From: an uncultured Cyclobacteriaceae bacterium
GTDB taxonomy: Bacteria; Bacteroidota; Bacteroidia; Cytophagales; Cyclobacteriaceae
NCBI GenBank assembly: GCA_947492745.1
Contig: CANLOE010000026.1
Coordinates: 1-64,000 of the forward strand
Direction of reading: 5' to 3'
Length of the DNA: 64,000 nt
Shown: positions 30,442-38,505 of the stretch, piece after piece
Position numbering within the stretch: position 1 is the stretch's first letter
How the letters are laid out: each line of letters starts with the position of its first letter
Notes under the pieces: model-generated
The model's database searches: none
What the model was told of the DNA's origin: nothing
The model's input: the letters and a program-made list of their open reading frames with translations, nothing else
Position numbers and translations under genes: made by a program

Positions 30442-31052
30442 ACCTGTATTCCGACGTATTGAAGCGTGTCGTGGACTTTACGGTCGCACTGATGGCCCTT
30501 GTCCTCGTGAGTATTCCACTACTGCTGGTGGTGGTTACCTTGGCCATTGCCAATAATGGGAAAGTATTTTTCATACAGCGACGCCCAGGAAAGAAGGGCA
30601 AGGTATTCCGTATATTCAAGTTCAAGACGATGAACGATAAGACGGACGGTGAGGGCAACTTACTGTCCGATAAAGACCGACTGACGGTCATCGGTAAGTT
30701 GGTCAGGAAGACCTCGCTGGATGAACTGCCCCAGTTGCTCAATGTCCTCAAAGGGGACATGGCGCTTATTGGTCCCAGGCCTTTGCTCGTAGAGTACCTT
30801 CCTCTGTACAATGAACGCCAAAGGAAGCGTCAGGACCTGAGGCCGGGAATTACCGGTTGGGCGCAGGTCAACGGTAGGAATGCCATCTCCTGGGAGCGGA
30901 AGTTTGAACTGGACGTATGGTACGTGGAGCACATCTCCTTCTTGTTGGATTTGAAGATCCTGTACTTGACGGTAATCAAAACCCTGAAGGCAGAAGGTAT
31001 CAGTGATGGTGATACCGCTACTATGGAGCGCTTCACGGGGACCAAAGTTTGA
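30438..31052 (+). CDS. Initiating sugar-phosphate transferase, PglC-like
   Basis: Transfers a sugar 1-phosphate from UDP-sugar to undecaprenyl phosphate, the first committed step of repeat assembly. At 204 residues it is the small monotopic type: one reentrant N-terminal helix ([20 protein letters not shown]), [17 protein letters not shown], the catalytic [20 protein letters not shown] region with RKTSLDEL, and [16 protein letters not shown]. The overlap with the PglA-like gene upstream and PglD-like genes downstream suggests use of a UDP-di-N-acetylbacillosamine-type donor. Confidence 0.93.
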   Translation: MNLYSDVLKRVVDFTVALMALVLVSIPLLLVVVTLAIANNGKVFFIQRRPGKKGKVFRIFKFKTMNDKTDGEGNLLSDKDRLTVIGKLVRKTSLDELPQLLNVLKGDMALIGPRPLLVEYLPLYNERQRKRQDLRPGITGWAQVNGRNAISWERKFELDVWYVEHISFLLDLKILYLTVIKTLKAEGISDGDTATMERFTGTKV

Positions 31053-31077
31053 TTGTTGATTTTAATTTTCAGAGACG

Positions 31078-31677
31078 ATGTTAGTATACGGAGCAGGAGG
31101 CCATGCCAAGGTCATCATTGACTGCCTAACAGTACAACAAGTGAAGGTCACGGGTGTATTTGACGATTTTTCAAAGGAAAAATATCTATTGACCCATCGT
31201 ATCGTGGGCGGCTACACCACGGAACTATACATGGAAGCACCACTGGTCTTGGCCATCGGTGACAACGCTACCCGCAAGGAGCTGACCGACAAGGTACGCC
31301 ACGCTTATGGCAAGGTGATACACCCTTCGGCGCTGATCTCCGACACGGTCAAGGTCGGCGAGGGGACGGCCGTTTTCCATCATGCAGTAGTACAGAGCAG
31401 CTGTACCATAGGTAGGCACGTCATCATCAATACCTCCGCGGTCATCGATCATGACAGTACGGTGGGCGATTTTGCCCATATCTCCCCCAACGCGACCGTA
31501 TGTGGAGGCGCGGTGGTCAATGAAGGCGCCCACATCGGTGCCAATGCCACCATCCTTCCCGGCGTGAGCATCGGGAAATGGGCCGTCATCGGAGCGGGGG
31601 CCATTATTGTTGAAAATATTCCCGACAGGGCGGTCGTAGTGGGAAATCTAGGAAAGATTGTTAAATTTACAGAATGA
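31078..31677 (+). CDS. NeuD/PglD-type sugar acetyltransferase (first)
   Basis: A 199-residue left-handed beta-helix acyltransferase. The N-terminal Rossmann-like part MLVYGAGGHAKVIIDCL and the hexapeptide repeats (VGEGTAVFHHAVVQSSCTIG, NTSAVIDHDSTVGDFAHISP, GAHIGANATILPGVSIGKWA) match PglD/NeuD. His in DHDSTVGDFAH is the expected catalytic base. PglD acetylates UDP-4-amino sugars using acetyl-CoA, matching the DegT aminotransferase (33567) and dehydratase (38506). It overlaps the second acetyltransferase by 4 bases (ATGA). Confidence 0.87.
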   Translation: MLVYGAGGHAKVIIDCLTVQQVKVTGVFDDFSKEKYLLTHRIVGGYTTELYMEAPLVLAIGDNATRKELTDKVRHAYGKVIHPSALISDTVKVGEGTAVFHHAVVQSSCTIGRHVIINTSAVIDHDSTVGDFAHISPNATVCGGAVVNEGAHIGANATILPGVSIGKWAVIGAGAIIVENIPDRAVVVGNLGKIVKFTE

Positions 31678-32312
31678 AAAAGATAGCCATTTTTGGAAAA
31701 GGAGGCTTCGGAAGAGAAGTCAAAACCGTTATCGATCACATCAATAAAAATGGAGGCGAATGGGAGTTCATTGGTTTTTTTGATGACACTACTCCCAAAA
31801 ACTCCGAATCCCCTTACCTCGGCAATCTCGAAAGCCTGAACAAATTTGACGAACCTCTAGCACTGGTCTTGGCCGTGGGCAATCCCGAAGTCCGTGAGCA
31901 GATCTTTAAGGCAATAACCAATACCGATATTACGTTCCCCAGCTTGATTCATCCTACTGCGGTGATAGGTGACCCGAAAACAATCACCATCGCCCAAGGA
32001 AGTATATTAACGGCCAATGTCATATTGACCACCAACGTTACCCTTGGTGCCTTTGTGATATTGAACTTAGGGGTGACAGTAGGCCATGACAGCAGCTTGG
32101 GTGACTTTGCTTCCCTCATGCCGGGAGTGAACATCGCCGGAGATGTACACCTCAAGGAAAAAGTATACATCGGATTGGGAGCCAATGTTATCAATGAAAT
32201 CAATATAGGTAAAAGTACCATTATCGGAGGCGGTTCTTTGGTCAACAAAGACCTGGAAAGTCACTGTACCGCTGTAGGTATCCCTGCTAAAGTAATTAAG
32301 AGAAGGGCATAG
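31674..32312 (+). CDS. NeuD/PglD-type sugar acetyltransferase (second)
   Basis: A 212-residue relative of its upstream neighbour. The Rossmann start KKIAIFGKGGFGREVKTVID and hexapeptide coils (LTANVILTTNVTLGAFVILN, VGHDSSLGDFASLMPGVNIA, VYIGLGANVINEINIGKSTI) are intact, with His in GHDSSLGDF. Two tandem enzymes suggest two different N- or O-acylations or two amino-sugar substrates, as in legionaminic- or diaminosugar-type routes. Which one serves the bacillosamine-like step cannot be decided from sequence. Confidence 0.85.
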   Translation: MKKIAIFGKGGFGREVKTVIDHINKNGGEWEFIGFFDDTTPKNSESPYLGNLESLNKFDEPLALVLAVGNPEVREQIFKAITNTDITFPSLIHPTAVIGDPKTITIAQGSILTANVILTTNVTLGAFVILNLGVTVGHDSSLGDFASLMPGVNIAGDVHLKEKVYIGLGANVINEINIGKSTIIGGGSLVNKDLESHCTAVGIPAKVIKRRA

Positions 32313-32505
32313 AGACGCTTGAAATGATACATAAAATCTGTCATCGACTGTTCTGAGGACAGTATCATGGACAAAATGATAGTAGCGCTGTCTACGGCAA
32401 CTTCCATGAATTGTGCTCCAGAGGGTTACATGCGACGATGAGCAGGGTGAATGCCTTCCTTGCGGCTGTTGAAAATCTATAAATATAAATGAAAACGAAA
32501 GATAC

Positions 32506-33063
32506 ATGTTAAAACAGTCCCTAAGCATGTGGAAAGAATTCAGGCATCCCATCCTGTTCTTGATTCGTTTTTTTGTCTTTTACCTGACGACCAATTTTAT
32601 TTATGGACTCTATATCAATAGCTATGATCGGGTAGCCGACCCGGTAACCAAGGTGACCACCGTCCATAGCGCGGTAGTATTAAGGCTGGTCGGCACGGAA
32701 GTAAGCGTGGTCCCCAGCGCTACAGACCCGAAAGTCTACTTGGGCAACCAAGAAAGACAGGTTTTATCGGTTTACGAAGGTTGCAATGGTGTCAACGTGA
32801 TGATTGTATTTCTCGCGTTCATATTTTCATTTACTATGCCCAACCGGAAAATGTTATGGTTTGTCCCCATGGGGCTACTGTTCATTTACCTGATCAATCT
32901 GTTCCGGATTATTCTATTGTACTTCATCGCCGAGCACTTTCCGGATTACATGTATTTCTTGCACAAATACTTTTTTACGGGCATCGTATATACATTCGTT
33001 TTTTCACTTTGGTACTATTGGATTTCAAAAATCAACGTTGAGCAAGCCCCATCACATTCGTAA
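32506..33063 (+). CDS. xrtF: Exosortase family protein XrtF
   Basis: A multi-pass membrane transpeptidase-like sorting enzyme. The 185 residues hold about five helices and the three expected catalytic residues: Cys93 in YEGCNGVNVMIVFLAF, Arg134 in INLFRIILLYF and His153 in LHKYFFTGIVY. Exosortases cleave C-terminal sorting signals of exported proteins and generally occur beside exopolysaccharide genes. The next gene (26-base overlap) encodes the exosortase F-associated protein. The probable substrate, a PID-CTERM protein, is at 38251. Confidence 0.9.
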   Translation: MLKQSLSMWKEFRHPILFLIRFFVFYLTTNFIYGLYINSYDRVADPVTKVTTVHSAVVLRLVGTEVSVVPSATDPKVYLGNQERQVLSVYEGCNGVNVMIVFLAFIFSFTMPNRKMLWFVPMGLLFIYLINLFRIILLYFIAEHFPDYMYFLHKYFFTGIVYTFVFSLWYYWISKINVEQAPSHS

Positions 33064-33532
33064 CCAAGAGGATTCGCTGAAAAGGTTCTGCTTGATAGCA
33101 TTGGGCATAGCCGTTCTTATAGCTGTTTTTCTGTTCCAAAAGTTGGATTACGCACACTTGATATTGGATACTGTAGATCTGGAGTATGGCGATTATAATC
33201 AGCGTATTATTTACCTTTTTAATAAAGTATTGCGGTTCTTTATCAATGATGCCATGAGCATAATGATTATATATGCATTGTTTTATGAGAGAAAATACTT
33301 ATTGTTTTCTATCTATGTACAATTGTTTGGGATGGTATTTATTCTGATACCGTACCTGGTTCTAAAACAATATTTTTTCGATTATAATGGTCCGATGCTT
33401 TCGCACCTACATCGGCTGGTACTCAATCCGGTACTGTTGATGTTGCTGATACCCTTACTGCTATACCATAAAAGACTGGAGCAGGGCAGCAGTGCCGAAA
33501 GGAATAAGCAGGCAGAGCCTGATCAAAAATGA
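33038..33532 (+). CDS. Exosortase F-associated membrane protein
   Basis: A 164-residue membrane protein with about four helices (FCLIALGIAVLIAVFLF; AMSIMIIYALFYERKYL; LFSIYVQLFGMVFILIPYLV; LNPVLLMLLIPLLLY). The ordered short segments FLFQKLDYAHL, FNKVLRFFINDAMSI and HRLVLNPVLLMLLIPLL match the protein that always accompanies XrtF. Its role is unknown; a partner or assembly factor for the exosortase is inferred from the invariant pairing. The start is TTG at 33038, since no ATG precedes the first helix, giving a 26-base overlap with xrtF. Confidence 0.85.
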   Translation: MSKPHHIRNQEDSLKRFCLIALGIAVLIAVFLFQKLDYAHLILDTVDLEYGDYNQRIIYLFNKVLRFFINDAMSIMIIYALFYERKYLLFSIYVQLFGMVFILIPYLVLKQYFFDYNGPMLSHLHRLVLNPVLLMLLIPLLLYHKRLEQGSSAERNKQAEPDQK

Positions 33533-33566
33533 TATTATTTCAATAAATCTTTGATTGTTAGCTTTA

Positions 33567-34712
33567 ATGAAAACGAATGATAGGATCTATCTCTCTTCAC
33601 CTCACATGGGAGGAACAGAGCAACACTACGTCCAAGAAGCCTTTGATACGAACTGGATTTCACCCGTAGGGCCTAATATCGATGGTTTCGAGGAAGCTAT
33701 TGCCGATTACACCGGTTGTGGATATGCAGCTGCCCTGAGCTCAGGTACGGCAGCAATACACCTCGCTCTGGTCTTGCTCGGCGTGGGTTCGGGAGATGAG
33801 GTCATTTGTTCTACTTTTACCTTCTCTGCTTCTGTCAATCCCATCGTGTACCAAGGAGCCACTCCGGTATTAGTGGATTCCGAGTCACATACCTGGAACA
33901 TGTGTCCGGAGACACTGGAGGCAGCAATAAAGGATCGTCTACAGCAAGGGCGAAAACCAAAGGCCATTGTGCTGGTGCACTTGTACGGTATGCCCTCTAA
34001 AATGGACGAAATCATGAAGGTCGCCGAACAGTACGATATCCCCGTGATAGAAGACGCTGCCGAGAGTCTGGGCAGTACCTATAAAGGAAAAGCTTTGGGG
34101 ACTTTTGGCAATATGGGAATTTATTCCTTCAATGGGAATAAAATCATTACCACCTCCGGAGGTGGTGCATTGGTCAGTAAGGAAAAAACACTTATCGACA
34201 AAGCCAGGTTCCTTGCCACTCAGGCCCGAGAGCCGGCACCTCACTATCAGCATTCCGATATTGGTTATAATTATCGTATGAGCAATATCGTGGCGGGTAT
34301 CGGGCGGGGACAGATGGAGGTATTGTCGGGACACGTGGATAAACGTAGGGCTATCTATGGGGCATACCGTTCGGCATTTGGAAATTTACCGGGCATCCAC
34401 TTTTTGGACGAACCTGAGGGGTGTTTTTCCAATCGTTGGCTGAGCACATTGTTGATCGATCCAAGCACTTCTACTTCAGGAGTAGACCGAGAACATGTCC
34501 GAGAGTCACTCGAAAAAGAGAATATAGAAGCTAGGCCTTTATGGAAACCAATGCACCTTCAGCCCGTGTTCGAGAACTGCCCCTATTATGGAGATGGTAC
34601 TTCCGAGAGGCTGTTCGAACAAGGTATATGCTTGCCGTCAGGCTCTAATATGTCTGATAAACAGATGGATAGGGTGTTGAGGGAAATAAGCGCCCTATTG
34701 AATTTGGAGTGA
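33567..34712 (+). CDS. DegT/DnrJ/EryC1 sugar aminotransferase, PglE-like
   Basis: PLP-dependent transfer of an amino group to a 4-keto sugar nucleotide. The product of about 381 residues starts MKTNDRIYLSSPHMGGTEQH (ATG at 33567; a TTG 12 bases upstream also keeps the frame). It contains ALSSGTAAIHLALVLLG, STFTFSASVNPIVYQGA, VLVHLYGMPSKMDEI, VIEDAAESLGSTYKG and the PLP-lysine segment SFNGNKIITTSGGG. PHMGGTEQHYVQEAF near the start is typical of PglE-type enzymes. It fits between the dehydratase at 38506 and the PglD-like acetyltransferases in a bacillosamine-type pathway. Confidence 0.93.
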   Translation: MKTNDRIYLSSPHMGGTEQHYVQEAFDTNWISPVGPNIDGFEEAIADYTGCGYAAALSSGTAAIHLALVLLGVGSGDEVICSTFTFSASVNPIVYQGATPVLVDSESHTWNMCPETLEAAIKDRLQQGRKPKAIVLVHLYGMPSKMDEIMKVAEQYDIPVIEDAAESLGSTYKGKALGTFGNMGIYSFNGNKIITTSGGGALVSKEKTLIDKARFLATQAREPAPHYQHSDIGYNYRMSNIVAGIGRGQMEVLSGHVDKRRAIYGAYRSAFGNLPGIHFLDEPEGCFSNRWLSTLLIDPSTSTSGVDREHVRESLEKENIEARPLWKPMHLQPVFENCPYYGDGTSERLFEQGICLPSGSNMSDKQMDRVLREISALLNLE

Positions 34713-34751
34713 TTTTTGATGGCTTCGAATAAAGTTTAGGTAACTCTACAA

Positions 34752-34759
34752 TATTTTTG
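34752..34759 (+). promoter_or_regulatory. Possible Bacteroidota -7 element
   Basis: TATTTTTG matches the TAnnTTTG -7 consensus of Bacteroidota promoters. It lies about 150 bases upstream of the 1105-residue T9SS protein. No -33 TTTG was found at the usual distance, so support is partial. Confidence 0.3.
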
Positions 34760-34911
34760 TACCTTAATTGTCAATGGATTATCAAAGAAAGATTATATCT
34801 ATCTATCTTATAAGGTATTAGTCAATATTTGCAAAAAAAAGTGGGATTAATTAATATTCCTATTGCATCTGGCGCATTTTTTTTAACTAATTTTAAATTC
34901 GACTAAACAAT

Positions 34912-37900
34912 ATGAAAAAGCTTATTTTTTGTCTACTTTTTCTCTGCATGGCTTTGGTAAGTAGTGCACAGCTGGATTTTGTGGCACAGCAGAACGGAGA
35001 TTGGGAAGATGGTGCTACTTGGGGAAATACATCTCCCGGTACCGAGGGGATAGACTTTCCGGGACAGGCCGATAACGTTTATACCAGCGGTTTTGAAATC
35101 ACGGTTTCCGGCACTGTGGATTGTAATAATCTTTATGTCCAGTTCGATGTGGAGAATGGGCTGAATTTCAGTAGTTCTTCCAGAACAATACAAGTACACG
35201 GTACCTTAGTGGGATGGGATGGTGATGATGGTGGAGCTGAGGAAATACCTGAAGTCGATGTTATTGATGCCTCGGAGTCGGCCGGTAGATTGAGATTTAT
35301 CGGTGATGGGGACTTTTTTGATGGAGGGGAAAACATAATCTTTTCTTGGTCCGCCGATGCACCCATATACCGTATCTTATGTGACTTTGATGACCCGAAC
35401 CTTACCCTGACATTTGAAGATGCCGAGGTAATGATATCCGCAGGAGGTAGTAGTCCTTACTTTAGAGTAGATGATGGTAAAGTGGAAATCCCCAACGGTT
35501 CCAGTTTATCCTCTATAGGAGGTAGTTCTACACTGAGGACCCTTTCCGGTGGTTCACTCTCTATCTTTTCACCCGTTTCCGGATTTGATATACTGGATGT
35601 CGACAGCGATAGTGAAATTATTGCTTTTAACTATCTAAATTCCAATACGGCCATTGTCGATGGTATATTGGAGACAAAGTTCGATGGTATCAATCAGACA
35701 CAAGGGTGGTGGCTTGGTGACAATATTCCGGGTAGTCTCAGTGTTGGTTCTACTTCAACTATAAAATATACAGCTTTTAATGCTCAGCAGGTTTTTGCCA
35801 AAGTTCTGGGAAATTTGGAACTCGGAGGAAGTGGGACCAAAATCTTGAGTGCTTCGGGAACACTGGAGGTGCTCGGAGACTTTGCTATCAGTACGGCATC
35901 GGTTACTTTCGATACATCCGACAATTCCGAACCTATTGATATTTTCGGTAATATCGACAATGATGGTACTTGGGAACCCACACAACTAGTGCGTTTTAAT
36001 GGTACCGGGTCCAGCCAAGTGGTAGGAGGCAACAATCCTATTGTTTTCAAAGGAGGATTATCCATAGGAGAAGAGGGAATAGAACCTTCCAGTTTGATAT
36101 TGTTGAACGCTACCGTTGATATCGATAGTGATCTCAATATTTATAACAATGCCACTTTGGACCTTTCGGGCAATAACATCACCCTTACCGGAGATTGGAC
36201 CAATAACGGTATCTTTTCCAATTCAGGCTCGGGTGCCGGCACCGTTACCTTTGATGGTACGGGCAGTAGTTCTGTACTGGGCAGTACCACTACTAGTTTT
36301 AACAATGTCATTATTGCTTCCGGAAAGACCCTCGATCAGAGTGTTATCAATGCAACCGACTCTTTGAACGTGCAAGGGACCTGGACCAATAATGGTACTT
36401 TTGAGGCAGGTACGGGTACCGTTGTTTTCAACGGTGTAGGTACTCAAAGCCTTAACGGCTCTTCTACGACCACATTTAACAATATTTATGCACAAAACAA
36501 TATCAGCAATGATGCTATACTAGAACAAAGCGGTATTCTGACATTGGATGACAATGTGGACTTTGATGCCGATGGTCTTGGCTCAGGAGTGTATAATTTA
36601 CTTTCTACTGCTTCGGGAGATGCTTGTATCGCGTCTATTCCCAGCACATCTTCGGTCTCAGGGGTGGTAAATGCACAGCGTTATATGGAAGGAGAAGGGC
36701 GAATATACCGTTACATTTCATCTCCTATTGCTAATGCTCCTGTCAGCGCCCTTCAGGACGACTTCCCCATCACGGGGACCTTTACCGGTGCTGATGAAAT
36801 ACCCGGATTGAACTCTATGCCGTCCATGTTCGATTATACAGAGTCTGCCTCCGGTGATTTTCAACAAGGTTGGGAATCCTATCCTGAAATCGTCAATACG
36901 GAAACCTTGGTTCCGGGGAGAGGTTACGCCGTCTTTATTCGTGAGGAAGTAAATCCAACAACTATCGATATATCGGGAACAATCAATCAGGGCGATTTCA
37001 ACTTTGACGTTACCTATAACAATAGTGGTAACTCCGCAGATGGATGGAACCTGGTGGGTAACCCATATCCCTGCGATCTGGACTGGAACAGCGGCAGTTG
37101 GACCCGGACAAATGTGGCAGGTACTGTATACATCAGGGATAATGGAAATGGGGGGGTGTTTACTTCCTATGATGGTGTAGTGGGGCTGAACGGAGGGGAG
37201 AGGTACATCGCGTCAGGACAGGCTTTTTGGGTCCAGGCCACTTCCGCTGGGCCGGTAATGAGCATCACCGAGGAGGTGAAAAGTGCTCAGTCCGCTACTT
37301 TTTTCAGGACCGGAAGCGTTGCCAACTTACTGAAAGTAGCCTTGGGAGACGGTTCGGGAGATAGCGACGAGACCGCATTTCGTTTTATCGAAGGAGCTAC
37401 AAAGAACTACGATGTCGCCATGGATTCGAAAAAACTTGAAAACCCGGGTATATTCAACTTCTCTTCCTATTCGGAAGATGGGAAAAAACTGGCCATTAAC
37501 TATTTGCCCGAATTGAGCTGTGGAAGTACCATAGTCCCACTGGATATCGCTGATGTAGATGAAGGTAACCATAAACTACTTTTTACGGGACTATCCAGTT
37601 TTGACAACTTAGCTACTTTGCAACTCATGGATGCCTATGCTGGGGAAATGATAGATATAGACGGAGATATAGTATATGATTTTACTATTGATGAGGATAT
37701 CGCCTCTATGGGGTCAGAGCGCTTCAAACTGGTGTTCACCGGTAAGGGTTTTGTCCCCGAGATAATCGAGGAAGATGGCATACTGCGTTCGAGTATCAAA
37801 GCCGATATTCAGTGGTACTTTAATGATGAACCTATAGAAGGTGGCAATTCACTGACCATCGAAGCTACTGCCTCTGGGATTTATACCCTGGAAGTTACAA

Positions 37901-38229
37901 AAGGAGAGTGTACAGGAGCCGTGAGCAGAACGGTTGTTGTTACAGCTTTGCCCGAAGAGAGCAGTGCAGAAAAAACAACTTTCAAACTATCACCGAACCC
38001 AGCAAGCGAGAGGGTAGAAATATTCTTACCCGTGGACTTAATGTCCGGTGATAATGTTCTAATGGAACTCATCGATAGGACTGGTCGTGTAGTGTCCAAA
38101 AGAAACCTAACAAGAGAACAGAAGGAGTGGAAAGGAAGCTTTAATTTGAGAAATTACGCCAAGGGTATCTATTTTATTACGATATTTGATGGCGATTCAA
38201 GGATTTCGGAAAAGCTGGTAATAGAATAA
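34912..38229 (+). CDS. Large T9SS-secreted surface protein
   Basis: A 1105-residue exported protein: signal MKKLIFCLLFLCMALVSSAQ; a long beta-rich part with repeated GTWTNNGTFEAGTGTVVFNG-type motifs (about residues 420-520), characteristic of beta-helix adhesin-like regions; an RYISSPIANAPVSAL and WNLVGNPYPCDLDWNSGSWT region typical of Bacteroidota surface proteins (about 590-780); an Ig-like segment IQWYFNDEPIEGGNS (about 965) and a C-terminal type IX sorting domain (KLSPNPASERVEIFLP to KGIYFITIFDGDSRISEKLV). It sits inside the polysaccharide locus and just upstream of the PID-CTERM gene, so a surface-matrix or adhesion role is inferred. Confidence 0.85.
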   Translation: MKKLIFCLLFLCMALVSSAQLDFVAQQNGDWEDGATWGNTSPGTEGIDFPGQADNVYTSGFEITVSGTVDCNNLYVQFDVENGLNFSSSSRTIQVHGTLVGWDGDDGGAEEIPEVDVIDASESAGRLRFIGDGDFFDGGENIIFSWSADAPIYRILCDFDDPNLTLTFEDAEVMISAGGSSPYFRVDDGKVEIPNGSSLSSIGGSSTLRTLSGGSLSIFSPVSGFDILDVDSDSEIIAFNYLNSNTAIVDGILETKFDGINQTQGWWLGDNIPGSLSVGSTSTIKYTAFNAQQVFAKVLGNLELGGSGTKILSASGTLEVLGDFAISTASVTFDTSDNSEPIDIFGNIDNDGTWEPTQLVRFNGTGSSQVVGGNNPIVFKGGLSIGEEGIEPSSLILLNATVDIDSDLNIYNNATLDLSGNNITLTGDWTNNGIFSNSGSGAGTVTFDGTGSSSVLGSTTTSFNNVIIASGKTLDQSVINATDSLNVQGTWTNNGTFEAGTGTVVFNGVGTQSLNGSSTTTFNNIYAQNNISNDAILEQSGILTLDDNVDFDADGLGSGVYNLLSTASGDACIASIPSTSSVSGVVNAQRYMEGEGRIYRYISSPIANAPVSALQDDFPITGTFTGADEIPGLNSMPSMFDYTESASGDFQQGWESYPEIVNTETLVPGRGYAVFIREEVNPTTIDISGTINQGDFNFDVTYNNSGNSADGWNLVGNPYPCDLDWNSGSWTRTNVAGTVYIRDNGNGGVFTSYDGVVGLNGGERYIASGQAFWVQATSAGPVMSITEEVKSAQSATFFRTGSVANLLKVALGDGSGDSDETAFRFIEGATKNYDVAMDSKKLENPGIFNFSSYSEDGKKLAINYLPELSCGSTIVPLDIADVDEGNHKLLFTGLSSFDNLATLQLMDAYAGEMIDIDGDIVYDFTIDEDIASMGSERFKLVFTGKGFVPEIIEEDGILRSSIKADIQWYFNDEPIEGGNSLTIEATASGIYTLEVTKGECTGAVSRTVVVTALPEESSAEKTTFKLSPNPASERVEIFLPVDLMSGDNVLMELIDRTGRVVSKRNLTREQKEWKGSFNLRNYAKGIYFITIFDGDSRISEKLVIE

Positions 38230-38250
38230 TCGATAAATGTCCCACATCAA

Positions 38251-38457
38251 ATGAAAACCTTTTATAGAAACTCCTTATTAACAATACCTTTGATACTTTT
38301 TAGCTTCTATTCTATCGCTCAACCGGGAGATCCTGACGGAGGGACCGATCCGGACAGTCCGGTTCCTATAGACGGGGTGAGTCTTTTATTGGCTGCCGGT
38401 GGGCTTTATGGAGTAAGGAAGGTATACAGGTACCGTAACCAAAAAAACAATACCTAG
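38251..38457 (+). CDS. PID-CTERM protein, likely exosortase substrate
   Basis: A 68-residue protein that is almost only targeting signals: an N-terminal signal peptide (NSLLTIPLILFSFYSIAQ), a short Gly/Asp/Pro linker and a PID-CTERM sorting tail: PVPIDGVSLLLAAGGLYGVR followed by basic KVYRYRNQKNN. PID is at residues 39-41, then a hydrophobic segment and an Arg/Lys cluster, the order known for exosortase signals in Bacteroidota. The mature product would be only about 15 residues. XrtF is encoded 5 kb upstream in the same locus, so cleavage by XrtF is a well-founded inference. It lies 21 bases after the T9SS gene. Confidence 0.85.
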   Translation: MKTFYRNSLLTIPLILFSFYSIAQPGDPDGGTDPDSPVPIDGVSLLLAAGGLYGVRKVYRYRNQKNNT

Positions 38458-38505
38458 TACAACCCATATCAAAAGGTATGGGGATTTTTATTCAACCTTT
38501 TGCGG

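Noticed and set aside
36160-36480. Internal DNA repeats in the T9SS gene as a tandem repeat array
   Set aside because: They are diverged protein-level repeats within one reading frame, not a DNA array.
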